Source: an uncultured Lachnospiraceae bacterium
GTDB taxonomy: Bacteria > Bacillota > Clostridia > Lachnospirales > Lachnospiraceae
Direction of reading: 5' to 3'
NCBI GenBank assembly: GCA_900315505.1
Contig: OMZG01000006.1
Coordinates: 64,001 to 128,000 of the forward strand
Length of the DNA: 64,000 nucleotides
Below the pieces are notes generated by a model. It ran no database searches, was not told the origin of the DNA, and worked only from the letters and a program-made list of their open reading frames with translations. Both the position numbers and the translations under genes were made by a program. This document shows, piece by piece, positions 16,237-25,603 of this stretch (position 1 is the first letter of the stretch; every line of letters begins with the position of its first letter).

Positions 16237-19140
16237 ATGAGTTATTTTCCATTTTTTGTACAGACAGATAATAAAAAAATACTGATCATAGGGGGCGGAA
16301 GGGTTGCTGCAGAGAAGTTCAATAAACTGAAGCAGTTTACTGATTCTATTACGCTGCTCGCAGAGGATTTTTTGTTCCGGCCGGATGGGTTTAAGACGAT
16401 AAAAAAGGCATGGGAACCGGCTGATATAGATGGATTTGATGTAGTAATAGCGGCAACGGATGATCATGAAGCCAATCGTGAGATCGGAGAGCTGTGCCGC
16501 CGGAAACACATCTTTGTAAATACGGTTGACGATATAGAGTTCTGTGATTTTATTTTTCCATCCATAGTGAAAAAAGATGATGTAACAGTTGCCATATCTA
16601 CCAATGGTTCATCGCCGGCGCTGTCACAGTATCTCCGCAGGAAGACAGAAGATATGCTGCCTGATGATATAGGTGATATTGCTGCCTCGATGAAAGAAGC
16701 ACGCAATGTCATAAGCAGAAGTATTCATGACGGAGAATTGCGGAAACAGGTCTATAAAAAGATGCTTAATGTCTGTCTGTCAGGTGGTGATCCAACAGTA
16801 TTCTATCCTCATGAGATTGTGATTGCGACCCGTGGTTCGAAGCTGGCTATGGCTCAGTCTGAGCTCGTAAAAGAAAAGCTGGCAGAGCTCGGTATGACAG
16901 TTACACTAAAAGTGGTGAGGACACAAGGGGATAGGGATCAGGGATCAGAACTTGCAAAGATTGGAGGCCGTGGAGTCTTTGTAAAAGAAATCGAGAGAGT
17001 ACTTTTGAATGGCCAGGCTGATATTGCGGTTCATAGCGGTAAGGATCTGCCTTCTCAGATTGCTGACGGCCTGGTAATCGCTGCCACGCCTGAGGCTGCA
17101 TCCGACAGGGATGTGATGCTCTCATTCACTGATACCCCGAAGAAGATCGGAACCGGATCACTGCGCAGGATATGTCAGCTGAAGCAGGTATTTCCAGACG
17201 CTTGCTTCATTCCTATCAGAGGCAATGTAGATACCCGTATCAGAAAACTAAGAGACGGCGAGGTCGATGCTATAATCGTAGCTCAGGCAGGTCTGGATCG
17301 GCTTGGTATCGATGTGTCAGATTTCAAAGTGCGCGTATTTGGTGACGATGAATGCCTGCCTGCTGCCACACAGGGAATAATGGCTGTTGAATGCCGTAGT
17401 GACAGTACAGAGCTCAGGGCGCTGCTATCTCTTATAGATGATCCGATGACTCATGAACGCTTCAATGCAGAACGCCTCTTTGTAAAGGCTCTCGGAGCTG
17501 ACTGTACGGCTCCAGCTGCTGCCAGATGCTATCTGACAGGCGGGGGCTCTTTGACACGTCTTTCACTTGATATGTATTCCTATGTCATGCCTGCCATGTA
17601 CGAGGGCATACGGGGGACTTTTAATGGTGTGGTCAGGTTTATTGAAAGAGATCTGACACCTGAAAATGTGAACAGATTACTTGGATTGAGTCAGAGTGGA
17701 CATGTACCGCTGGATCATCAGGTGAATAAGAACGTTCGGGCCTCAAAGCTCCTGGGAAAGGTATATATAGTAGGTGCCGGCCCGTCATATGATCTTTTGA
17801 CACTCCGCGCGAAATACCTGATAGAGCATGCAGAAGAGATAGTCTATGATGACCTGATAGATATTTCCATTCTTTCGCTGGCATCTTCAGATGCCACTTT
17901 CCATGCAGTTGGAAAGAGGCTTGGTTCAAGAAAAGCCAGGCAGGAGCAGATAAATGATCTTCTTGTGACTCTGGCAGAAGCAGGAAAGAATGTGGTACGC
18001 CTCAAAGGCGGCGATCCGTATGTATTCGGGCGCGGTGGCGAAGAGGCGGGGGCTCTCGAGGCGGCAGGAATTGATTATGAGGTAGTACCAGGCATTTCGA
18101 CAGCTATAGCAGTGCCTGAGCACTTCGGAATTCCGGTCACGAATCGTGGTAGTGCCAGGAGCTTCTCGGTGATCACAGGGCATACGGCACCTGATCTGAA
18201 CGGGGAGTCTCTATCTGATTTTGGAAAAAATGACGGCAGCCGTATCTTTCTGATGGGCATTACGCAGCTGCCACACATCGTAGATGAGCTGATTAAGGGC
18301 GGTGCATCTCCTGATACTCCAGTCGCTGTGATGAGCAGGGGTTATTCAGCTGATGAGCAGATCATCAGAGGAAGGCTCTCAGATATTGCCGAAAAGGCCA
18401 AGGACGCACCGATGCCGGGAATTATTTTTATTGGAGAAAATGCAGCATCAAGGTTATGCTATGTCCGGAAAAAGTCTCTAACAGTGACAGGAACGAAGAG
18501 CTTTACAGAGCGCGCCAGAGAGACCTTTGAAGAAGCAGGGATTGTCGTAAAGACAGTTCCACATCTGCTTGTAGAACCAGCCTATGATGCACAGATAGAT
18601 TTTGAAAAGGAAAGTATCCTGACATTTACCTCAGCAAATGGAGTAGCCAGTTTCTTTTCGGTATATGACAGGGACCTGAGGAATCTGGCAGATACTGAGT
18701 TTGCATGCATAGGGTCGGCAACTGCAGCTGAACTGTCAAAGCATGGTTTCGGAGCTGACTATATACCGGGAGAATATACTACAGCAGAACTCAGCAAAGT
18801 ACTGATAAAGGTGGCGAAGAATAAAAAGGTCTATCTGCTGAGAGCAGACAATGCGTCTGATGAACTTCGTAAAAACCTTGACAAGGCAGGTATTCAGACA
18901 GAAAATATATGCATATACAGGACAAGGGTCGATAACCGCCTGATTCAGGGATTCGTGCCTGATACGGACTATATACTCTTCGGCTCAGCCAACGGAGTGA
19001 AGACGTATTTTGAAAGCGGCGGTTCGGTGGGCAGTGCACAGGTGATCTGTATAGGGCCGGTGACAGCGAAAGCCTATGGCAGAGAGTGTTTAGTGCCACA
19101 GGAGTCAGACCTTGAGCGCGTATTGGAGGTAATTTCATAA
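16237..19140 (+). CDS. Four-domain tetrapyrrole fusion: SirC, HemC, SUMT (CobA) and HemD
   Basis: The start is ATG 16237, with AGGA 6 bases upstream; a TTG at 16204 is in frame but lies in the terminator. The 967-residue protein joins four enzymes. Residues 1-170 are a precorrin-2 dehydrogenase (Met8/SirC; IIGGGRVAAEKF). Residues about 190-490 are hydroxymethylbilane synthase (VIATRGSKLAMAQ, VHSGKDLP, GTGSLRRICQL, cofactor cysteine in LGADCTAPA). Residues about 507-745 are uroporphyrinogen-III methyltransferase (YIVGAGPS, RLKGGDPYVFGRGGEE, GIPVTNRGSARS). Residues about 748-967 are uroporphyrinogen-III synthase (FTSANGVASFF). Together they carry porphobilinogen to sirohydrochlorin, the precursor of siroheme and B12. 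It overlaps hemB by one base. Confidence 0.93.
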   Translation: MSYFPFFVQTDNKKILIIGGGRVAAEKFNKLKQFTDSITLLAEDFLFRPDGFKTIKKAWEPADIDGFDVVIAATDDHEANREIGELCRRKHIFVNTVDDIEFCDFIFPSIVKKDDVTVAISTNGSSPALSQYLRRKTEDMLPDDIGDIAASMKEARNVISRSIHDGELRKQVYKKMLNVCLSGGDPTVFYPHEIVIATRGSKLAMAQSELVKEKLAELGMTVTLKVVRTQGDRDQGSELAKIGGRGVFVKEIERVLLNGQADIAVHSGKDLPSQIADGLVIAATPEAASDRDVMLSFTDTPKKIGTGSLRRICQLKQVFPDACFIPIRGNVDTRIRKLRDGEVDAIIVAQAGLDRLGIDVSDFKVRVFGDDECLPAATQGIMAVECRSDSTELRALLSLIDDPMTHERFNAERLFVKALGADCTAPAAARCYLTGGGSLTRLSLDMYSYVMPAMYEGIRGTFNGVVRFIERDLTPENVNRLLGLSQSGHVPLDHQVNKNVRASKLLGKVYIVGAGPSYDLLTLRAKYLIEHAEEIVYDDLIDISILSLASSDATFHAVGKRLGSRKARQEQINDLLVTLAEAGKNVVRLKGGDPYVFGRGGEEAGALEAAGIDYEVVPGISTAIAVPEHFGIPVTNRGSARSFSVITGHTAPDLNGESLSDFGKNDGSRIFLMGITQLPHIVDELIKGGASPDTPVAVMSRGYSADEQIIRGRLSDIAEKAKDAPMPGIIFIGENAASRLCYVRKKSLTVTGTKSFTERARETFEEAGIVVKTVPHLLVEPAYDAQIDFEKESILTFTSANGVASFFSVYDRDLRNLADTEFACIGSATAAELSKHGFGADYIPGEYTTAELSKVLIKVAKNKKVYLLRADNASDELRKNLDKAGIQTENICIYRTRVDNRLIQGFVPDTDYILFGSANGVKTYFESGGSVGSAQVICIGPVTAKAYGRECLVPQESDLERVLEVIS

Positions 19141-20117
19141 TGGAAAAATTCAGGAGATTCAGAAGACTTCGTACTTCAGAAGCCATGAGAAGTTTTGTAA
19201 GAGAAAATGAGCTGCATGCATCGGATTTTATCTATCCGGTATTCGTAGTTGCAGGCAGGGATAAGAAGATCCCTGTGAGCTCAATGCCTGGAGTATTCCA
19301 GTATTCAATCGACAGAATTGATGAGGAGATTGATGAAGTCGCCTCTGCCGGTATTCCTGCAATCCTTATTTTCGGAATCCCTGATCATAAGGATGACAAG
19401 GCAACAGGAGCATATGATGAGCATGGAGTCACCCAGGAGGCCATCAGGCATATCAAGGATAAATATCCTGATCTCATTGTAATAGCAGACGTATGTCTCT
19501 GTGAATACACATCAACAGGTCATTGCGGAATGGTAGATGACAAGGGTCATATCTTAAATGACGAGACACTGCCGCTTCTTACAGCAACGGCTGAGAGCAT
19601 GGCAAGAGCCGGCGCAGACATTGTGGCTCCATCAGATATGATGGACGGCCGTGTGGCAGCAATCCGTGAGGGGCTCGATGCAGCAGGATTTGAGCTGACA
19701 CCTATACTTGCATACAGTGCAAAGTTTGCAAGTGCCTACTATGGTCCGTTCAGGGATGCAGCAGAATCAGCACCGAAGTTCGGTGACAGGAAGACATACC
19801 AGATGGATCCTGCAAATGGCAGGGAAGCCATGAGAGAGATAGCAGATGATCTCGATGAGGGTGCCGATATGATCATCATCAAGCCGGCAATGGCCTATCT
19901 CGATATATGCAAGGAAGCAAGACTCAGATTCAACGTACCTCTGATCGCCTACAATGTGAGCGGTGAGTATGCGATGATCAAGGCAGCAGCTGCAAATGGC
20001 TGGATTGATGAGAAGCGCATCACTCTGGAGACTCTTACAGGAATGAAGAGAGCGGGAGCAGACCGCATCATCACCTACCATGCGATAGAGGCAGCACACT
20101 GGCTGCAGGAAAAATAA
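19140..20117 (+). CDS. hemB: Delta-aminolevulinic acid dehydratase (porphobilinogen synthase)
   Basis: The 325-residue enzyme joins two 5-aminolevulinates into porphobilinogen. The catalytic lysines lie in AYSAKFASAYYGPFRDA and IIKPAMAYLD. The segment DVCLCEYTSTGHCG has the three cysteines of the zinc-dependent class. Length is normal. The ATG shares a base with the stop of the four-domain fusion gene, and the stop shares a base with hemA, so the genes form a tightly coupled operon from glutamate to sirohydrochlorin. Confidence 0.97.
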   Translation: MEKFRRFRRLRTSEAMRSFVRENELHASDFIYPVFVVAGRDKKIPVSSMPGVFQYSIDRIDEEIDEVASAGIPAILIFGIPDHKDDKATGAYDEHGVTQEAIRHIKDKYPDLIVIADVCLCEYTSTGHCGMVDDKGHILNDETLPLLTATAESMARAGADIVAPSDMMDGRVAAIREGLDAAGFELTPILAYSAKFASAYYGPFRDAAESAPKFGDRKTYQMDPANGREAMREIADDLDEGADMIIIKPAMAYLDICKEARLRFNVPLIAYNVSGEYAMIKAAAANGWIDEKRITLETLTGMKRAGADRIITYHAIEAAHWLQEK

Positions 20118-21217
20118 TGTTTGCAATATCCATAAACAACAGAACAGCTGATGAAGATCTGCGGGGCCGTCTCACTATCCCTGATGAAAAAATGACGGGA
20201 CTGATGCATGCGTTAAGTGACGCATCTCATGATGCAGTAGTAGTATGCACCTGCAACCGCACCGAAATATATGCAGAGGGAAGTCCTGATAAGGCCATAG
20301 AAGAGCTCTCAAAAGAGACTTTAGTAGATTCCTCTGCCATCCGTGAGCACTGTCTCGTCTTTACAGATGAAGAGGCAGTCAGACACCTGTTCAAGGTCTG
20401 TGCAGGACTTGATTCGATGGTAATAGGAGAGGATGAGATATTAGGCCAGGTGAAGAATGCTGCAAGGACTGCAAGGACAGCAGGCACATACGGCAATACC
20501 TTTCCACAGATCTTCCAGGCGGCCTTTGCTGCTGCGAAGAAGGTGAAAACGGATACCGTTCTGTCGAAGACGTCGGTATCAATTGCCACAATAGCAGCAT
20601 CATACTGTCACCGCATCTCAGATGACAGGAAGCAGATTCTGATGATCGGAGCAGGCGGTGATATAGGAAGCTCACTTCGCAAGGATCTCCTGTCATACGG
20701 TGACTGCGATATCACGGCGACAGTACACAGGAGCCGATTCAGTGAAAAAGATATCAGGGTTATCGACTATCATGACAGATATGATGGGATCGGCAGCTAT
20801 GATATAATCATCTCAGCCACGAAGAGCCCGCACTATACGGTGACGAAGACGAGATTCATGGAGCAGGAGATACCATCGAAGAAACGCCTGTTTGTGGATC
20901 TTGCCATTCCGTCGGATATAGATCCATCAGTAGCTGAAATACCTGATTCAGAGCTGATCACTATAGATGATTTCAGAAAGCTCGCAAAGGAAAATAATGA
21001 GCGCAAGGCTACAGCTGTTGAGATGGCAGGACAGATACTTGATGAAGAGGAGCAGACTCTTTTCAAGGAGCTTGATATCAAGCAGGTAATGCCGTATCTT
21101 GCAGATTTCCAAGCCAGGTATGGAGACGGGTTTAAGAGGTTTCTCTTTGATTACAAGAAGGTATCGGATTCTGATGATTTTTCCCATTTCACGGAAACGA
21201 TTCTTTCGTTGAAATAG
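20117..21217 (+). CDS. hemA: Glutamyl-tRNA reductase
   Basis: The 366-residue enzyme reduces glutamyl-tRNA to glutamate-1-semialdehyde, the first committed step of the C5 tetrapyrrole route. The catalytic cysteine is in VVVCTCNRTEIYA; GEDEILGQVK and the NADPH-binding MIGAGGDIGSS segment follow. It is somewhat shorter than the usual 400-450 residues, mainly through a reduced C-terminal dimerisation helix. It pairs functionally with hemL, which follows after an intervening DUF4422 gene with its own promoter. Confidence 0.95.
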   Translation: MFAISINNRTADEDLRGRLTIPDEKMTGLMHALSDASHDAVVVCTCNRTEIYAEGSPDKAIEELSKETLVDSSAIREHCLVFTDEEAVRHLFKVCAGLDSMVIGEDEILGQVKNAARTARTAGTYGNTFPQIFQAAFAAAKKVKTDTVLSKTSVSIATIAASYCHRISDDRKQILMIGAGGDIGSSLRKDLLSYGDCDITATVHRSRFSEKDIRVIDYHDRYDGIGSYDIIISATKSPHYTVTKTRFMEQEIPSKKRLFVDLAIPSDIDPSVAEIPDSELITIDDFRKLAKENNERKATAVEMAGQILDEEEQTLFKELDIKQVMPYLADFQARYGDGFKRFLFDYKKVSDSDDFSHFTETILSLK

Positions 21218-21237
21218 AAGGACAACTAGGGTAAAAT
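21209..21237 (+). promoter_or_regulatory. Sigma-A promoter before the DUF4422 gene
   Basis: TTGAAA (21209-21214) and TAAAAT (21232-21237) are 17 bases apart. The -35 overlaps the end of hemA. It would drive the DUF4422 gene and hemL separately from the upstream tetrapyrrole genes. Confidence 0.65.
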
Positions 21238-21269
21238 CATAGCAGAAACTTTCGGAAAGGATTTAAGAG

Positions 21270-22415
21270 ATGTCAACGACGGTTTTTGTGATGGCACACA
21301 AGGCATACAGCGAGCCTGATGATCCGACATACAGGACGGTATTTGTCGGAGCGAAGGGCAAGCCCGATATCCTGCCGGGATGCCTGAGAGATGATGCAGG
21401 TGAGGATAATATTTCTGATCTGAATCCGTATTTTTCGGAGCTCACTGGTATCTACTGGGTATGGAAGAACTACACAGGTCAGGAGAATATCGGGGTCTGT
21501 CATTATCGCAGATATTTTTCGGATGACAGTCTCGAGAAGCTGACGAGTGCTCAGTACGATGAGATTCTGGAGAAATATGATCTCATCACATCGAAGAATA
21601 TCCCTACTGAGATCTCATACCGCGACAGCTTTGCGAGAGCGCACAACGTAGCTGATCTTGATGCTGTGGGAGATACGATAAAGCGCATATATCCGGAGTA
21701 TGGCATGGCTTTTGATGAGGTGATGGCCGGGCATGACCAGTATTTCGGCAATCTCTTCGTGATGCCGAGGAGACTTTTCGATGAGTACTGTGAATGGATG
21801 TTTACGATACTTACAGAGACAATGCCGGCGATCGATATGACCGGCTACAATGCCTATCAGCAGAGAGTGTACGGATTCCTGACCGAGAATCTGCCGCTTG
21901 TATATATTAAGGCCCGTGGGCTGCGTAATTACGAGAGCCAGGTTGTATATACGAGCGAAAAGGCAGAGACCACGGAGGTTGTCCTCGCCATCACAGAGCT
22001 TCTGCACCAGAAGAAGACTCATGAGGCGAAGGAGATGCTTACGCAGATCCTGAAGGTGCGTCCTGAGGTAGCGCTTATAACCTCTGATCTGAGTGGAAAT
22101 ATCGAATTTACGAAGCAGATCCTTTTTATCAAGGATCATGATGAGAGTGAGTGTAAGGATAATTTTTTCACGAGAGAATATGACCTTACGGCTCTCATGA
22201 ATTTCTACAAGGAAGCGTTCATAGCGCTGTCACATCTGTCGAGGGGCGAGGATGTAGAGGAATCAGAGAGGAAGTATCTGAAGGATAATGGATTTGACCT
22301 GTTTGCGGCGAATGTGATACTGTCGAATGACCCGTCAGAGCGCTTCGGCAGGGAGAGTCTTGACAGAAACACGGTAATGCAGCGAATCAACGAGGTCTGC
22401 GTCAGGGAGGTATAG
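21270..22415 (+). CDS. DUF4422 protein, glycosyltransferase-like
   Basis: The 381-residue protein begins TTVFVMAHKAYSEPDD and contains NPYFSELTGIYWVWKNY and IGVCHYRRYF, which are hallmarks of DUF4422. That domain is found in capsular polysaccharide and cell-surface glycan clusters and is thought to be a glycosyltransferase. It occupies about residues 1-235; the remaining 145 residues are a helical extension I do not recognise. The setting is odd: it lies between hemA and hemL, 1 base before the hemL ATG, where no glycan genes are present. AAAGGA is upstream of the ATG, and it has its own predicted promoter. Confidence 0.8.
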   Translation: MSTTVFVMAHKAYSEPDDPTYRTVFVGAKGKPDILPGCLRDDAGEDNISDLNPYFSELTGIYWVWKNYTGQENIGVCHYRRYFSDDSLEKLTSAQYDEILEKYDLITSKNIPTEISYRDSFARAHNVADLDAVGDTIKRIYPEYGMAFDEVMAGHDQYFGNLFVMPRRLFDEYCEWMFTILTETMPAIDMTGYNAYQQRVYGFLTENLPLVYIKARGLRNYESQVVYTSEKAETTEVVLAITELLHQKKTHEAKEMLTQILKVRPEVALITSDLSGNIEFTKQILFIKDHDESECKDNFFTREYDLTALMNFYKEAFIALSHLSRGEDVEESERKYLKDNGFDLFAANVILSNDPSERFGRESLDRNTVMQRINEVCVREV

Positions 22416-22416
22416 G

Positions 22417-23685
22417 ATGGCTATAAATACAGAGAATTCAGAAATAGCATTTAACGATGCAAAGCAGTATATCCCGGGTGGAGTGGATTCACCGGTCAGG
22501 GCCTATAAGAATGTAGGCAGGACACCGCTCTTCATCAGCAGGGCGAAGGGTGACCGTATATGGGATATCGATGGTAATGAGTTTATCGACTACGTGGGCT
22601 CATGGGGACCGAATATCATCGGAGCCGCCAATGACAGGGTGGTAAGCGCCGTCAGCGCTGCCGCGCAGAAGGGCCTGACCTATGGCGCTCCTACAATTGC
22701 AGAGACTATTCTTGCGAGAGAGATCAGTGAGGCATATCCTGCAGCCGAGAGAGTCCGCCTGGTAAACAGCGGTACAGAAGCCACCATGAGTGCGATACGT
22801 ACAGCCCGTGGTGCTACAGGCCGTGACAAGATAATCAAGTTCCGCGGCAATTACCACGGACATTCCGATGCTCTTCTGGCATCGGCTGGCAGCGGGGTTC
22901 TGACCGATTCACTTCCTGATTCAGCAGGAGTTCCGGCTAATGCTACTAAGGATACCCTGCTTGCTGATTACAATGATCCGGCCTCTGTTGAGGCACTATT
23001 CGAAGCGAATAAGGATGAGATAGCAGCCGTGATCGTGGAGCCTGTCGCTGCAAATATGGGAGTCGTTCCTCCGAAGGAGGGCTTCCTCGAGGCACTTCGC
23101 AGCATCACGAAGAAGTACAGGGCTCTGCTGATCTTCGATGAGGTGATCACAGGTTTCCGCCTGTCGTATGGCGGCGCTGCCCAGGCATTCGGCATCCAGC
23201 CTGACATGGTATGCTTTGGAAAAATAGTCGGCGGCGGTATGCCGCTAGCTGCATACGGCGGTAAGAAATGGATTATGAGCAAGGTAGCTCCAGACGGTCC
23301 TGTATATCAGGCCGGAACTCTGTCAGGAAATCCGGTGGCTGTGGCAGCAGGCATTGAGACTCTTGCCATACTAAAGAGCCATCCGTCGATCTATGAGAGG
23401 CTTGACCAGAAGGCAGCCACCATTGAGAAGGCCTTCAGGGACAAGGGACTCAATGTAAACCGTGCAGGCTCGCTTCTGTCAGTATTCATGACTGATGAGC
23501 CGGTGACGGATGAGAAGAGTGCCAGGACCTCTGATACAGAGAGGTTCACGAAATATTTCAATCAGATGCTTGATAATGGGATATATGTGGCTCCGTCGCA
23601 GTTTGAAGCTATGTTTGTCTCAGCGGTCCATACAAAAGAAGACATCGCAAAAACCTGCGATGTCATTAAAAGCCTTGAACTATAA
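22417..23685 (+). CDS. hemL: Glutamate-1-semialdehyde 2,1-aminomutase
   Basis: The 422-residue PLP enzyme turns glutamate-1-semialdehyde into 5-aminolevulinate. Visible family motifs are IPGGVDSPVRAYKNVG, VNSGTEATMSAIRTARG, LIFDEVITGFRLSYGGAA and the PLP lysine in VCFGKIVGGGMPLAAYGG. Length is typical. With hemA, hemB and the four-domain fusion it completes the C5 route to uroporphyrinogen III and sirohydrochlorin. Its stop abuts the end of the convergent truA gene, with no room for a terminator between them. Confidence 0.97.
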   Translation: MAINTENSEIAFNDAKQYIPGGVDSPVRAYKNVGRTPLFISRAKGDRIWDIDGNEFIDYVGSWGPNIIGAANDRVVSAVSAAAQKGLTYGAPTIAETILAREISEAYPAAERVRLVNSGTEATMSAIRTARGATGRDKIIKFRGNYHGHSDALLASAGSGVLTDSLPDSAGVPANATKDTLLADYNDPASVEALFEANKDEIAAVIVEPVAANMGVVPPKEGFLEALRSITKKYRALLIFDEVITGFRLSYGGAAQAFGIQPDMVCFGKIVGGGMPLAAYGGKKWIMSKVAPDGPVYQAGTLSGNPVAVAAGIETLAILKSHPSIYERLDQKAATIEKAFRDKGLNVNRAGSLLSVFMTDEPVTDEKSARTSDTERFTKYFNQMLDNGIYVAPSQFEAMFVSAVHTKEDIAKTCDVIKSLEL

Positions 23686-24438
23686 TCAGTAATCCACACT
23701 CATAAGCATAAGGCCCTTTGCGGGTGCGGTCGGTCCGGCCTGCTTCCGGTCCCTGGCTTCGAGGATTCTCTTCATATCGGATGGCTCGAGCTTCCCTTCT
23801 CCTACGAGAAGCAGGGTTCCGACTATGATGCGGACCATATTCTGCAGGAAGCCCGTGCCATGCAGAGTGAAATAGATGTATCCTTTCGACCGGCGGATCT
23901 CGATCTTATCAACGATCCGGACGGTCGATTTTTTCATGTGGGAGTTGCCACAGAAGCTTTTGAAATCATGCTCGCCTTCGAGGATAGATGCTGCCTGCTG
24001 CATTGCTTCCACATCCACATCATTGTCAAGCGGTGTGTAGTATTTCCTGTTGAAAACAGGATGTACAGGACCATAGAAAGCAGTGTATCTGTAAGTCTTG
24101 CCGACAGCCTTATATCTGGCATGGAATCTGTCTGAGGCAACCGTTACCTCGCGGACTGCGATATCATCAGGCAGGTACCTGTTGCAGTAATCGCGAATGT
24201 CGTCACAGGAGAGGCCTGTGTCCATTTTTACCGAAGCGACCATTCCGCGGGCATGAACACCTGCATCCGTGCGGCCTGCTCCGATTACCTCGGGGACCTC
24301 TGACGGCTCATCCTCACCTGTCAGCATCCGGCCGAGAACTGTCTCTATTTTTCCCTGGATCGTGGGCCTGTCAGGCTGGTGCTCCCAGCCGTAGTAGCGG
24401 GTGCCGTCGTATTCAATCTTTAGCTTGTAATTCTTCAT
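23686..24438 (-). CDS. truA: tRNA pseudouridine synthase A
   Basis: The 250-residue enzyme modifies uridines 38-40 in the anticodon stem of many tRNAs. The catalytic aspartate lies in GAGRTDAGVHARG; LKIEYDGTRYYGWEHQ is the classical N-terminus and GTGFLQNMVRIIVGTLL the C-terminal motif. It overlaps the upstream gene by 4 bases on the minus strand, so they form a two-gene operon read leftward. Confidence 0.96.
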   Translation of the reverse strand: MKNYKLKIEYDGTRYYGWEHQPDRPTIQGKIETVLGRMLTGEDEPSEVPEVIGAGRTDAGVHARGMVASVKMDTGLSCDDIRDYCNRYLPDDIAVREVTVASDRFHARYKAVGKTYRYTAFYGPVHPVFNRKYYTPLDNDVDVEAMQQAASILEGEHDFKSFCGNSHMKKSTVRIVDKIEIRRSKGYIYFTLHGTGFLQNMVRIIVGTLLLVGEGKLEPSDMKRILEARDRKQAGPTAPAKGLMLMSVDY

Positions 24439-25409
24439 AGTGTAAGCCCGCTGTCATACGAGAGATTTCCGAGCTCCTTCTCGAGGTTTAGCTCATAGGC
24501 ATAGTAGTCACGCGATCCGAAGTCGGATGAGCACACCCGGAAGAACAGATAGAGCCTCCTGATATACTGCTTCTCGGCCTTACGGAACAGATCATAGAAT
24601 GACTCTGTCGAATGGATGCTCGTATCCCACGGATTCTGCCACTCGAGATGGCGGAGATTGCACGGGTCCGTATAGGTGGTCTGGTCATCATCTGCGATCA
24701 TCGCTGAGAACTGCGGGTGATGAAGGAAATCATCCTCGAGGGAGCGGACGAGCTTCTTTTTCCATTTGTTCTTATCCTCCATCAGGTCATAAACGATACG
24801 GGTGAAGCGGAATGCCGATGTTACTTCGGGTGAGAGTACCACCGATTCATGGTAGGTCATAGTAATCGCCCTCTGTATAACTGCGGACAGGAAGACTGCC
24901 TCCTCACGGGTCAGATGAATAGTGGCAGATGGAGAAAATTCTGACGGACGCAGCTTCAGAAAATGGGCTGTCATCGCTACATCGATGTCCGTTTCCAGGA
25001 ACATGTGATTGTAGAAGCCCCTGTTCGAATGGTCATTTATATCCTTGCAGGTGCGGAAATGTATATACGGGTGGCAGCTCGTATCGAGAGTGTAATGTCC
25101 TATGAAGCCTGCCGTATAAGCATGTGCTATCGCACGCAGATCAGCGTTATTTACGGATTCAGAGACCTTTATCAGATTGCAGATGAAATCAAGCGTATTC
25201 TCATGATGCATCCACTCACCGGTATTTCTCTTGTGGGCGTATGACATGGGGTTATAGAAAAAAATATCCGGTCCCTGCTGTCCTATTGCATAGGCTCCCG
25301 GATGTGACCTCACCATGTCCCAGATTGAGAGGCTTTCAGGTGTATGTATTTTCTTCAGGGTGTTGCGGGACTCGATCCCGAACACATAGTGTGTACGAAA
25401 ACCAGGCAT
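24435..25409 (-). CDS. Zinc-dependent phospholipase C-like protein
   Basis: The 324-residue protein starts PGFRTHYVFGIESRNTL, with GQQGPDIFFYNPMSYAHK, MHHENTLDFI, AYTAGFIGHYTLDTSCHPYIHFRT and a histidine/aspartate set matching the zinc-dependent phospholipase C / S1-P1 nuclease fold (PF00882-like). No signal peptide is visible, so despite the family name it is probably cytosolic and its substrate is unknown. AAAGGA precedes the ATG on the minus strand. It overlaps truA by 4 bases. Homologues of this kind are common in Clostridia. Confidence 0.82.
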   Translation of the reverse strand: MPGFRTHYVFGIESRNTLKKIHTPESLSIWDMVRSHPGAYAIGQQGPDIFFYNPMSYAHKRNTGEWMHHENTLDFICNLIKVSESVNNADLRAIAHAYTAGFIGHYTLDTSCHPYIHFRTCKDINDHSNRGFYNHMFLETDIDVAMTAHFLKLRPSEFSPSATIHLTREEAVFLSAVIQRAITMTYHESVVLSPEVTSAFRFTRIVYDLMEDKNKWKKKLVRSLEDDFLHHPQFSAMIADDDQTTYTDPCNLRHLEWQNPWDTSIHSTESFYDLFRKAEKQYIRRLYLFFRVCSSDFGSRDYYAYELNLEKELGNLSYDSGLTL

Positions 25410-25494
25410 AAGTAATCCTTTCTTTCAGCTATTTGTACGTGCATATTCTAAATGTGCGGCGCTGTTTTGTCAATTGAAAAGGGAATATTAAATA

Positions 25495-25523
25495 TTGTAA
25501 AAGAGACCACACCGGAGTAAAAT
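25495..25523 (+). promoter_or_regulatory. Sigma-A promoter of the leader peptide and pseudouridine synthase
   Basis: TTGTAA (25495-25500) and TAAAAT (25518-25523) are separated by 17 bases, 38 bases before a short leader ORF at 25561. Confidence 0.6.
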
Positions 25524-25560
25524 ATAATGGCTGATATTTATAGAAACTGGAGGACGCATA

Positions 25561-25590
25561 ATGGATAAAAGGAAATCGGTTGTTGTATAA
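25561..25590 (+). CDS. Possible nine-residue leader peptide
   Basis: ATG 25561 has GGAGG 7 bases upstream, the best ribosome site in this region. It opens a 9-codon frame reading MDKRKSVVV before TAA. The real pseudouridine synthase ATG follows 14 bases after this stop with only AAGGAC before it. The pattern suggests translational coupling or attenuation through a leader peptide; it may also be a remnant of an older start. Confidence 0.4.
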   Translation: MDKRKSVVV

Positions 25591-25603
25591 GGACTACTGA
25601 ATT

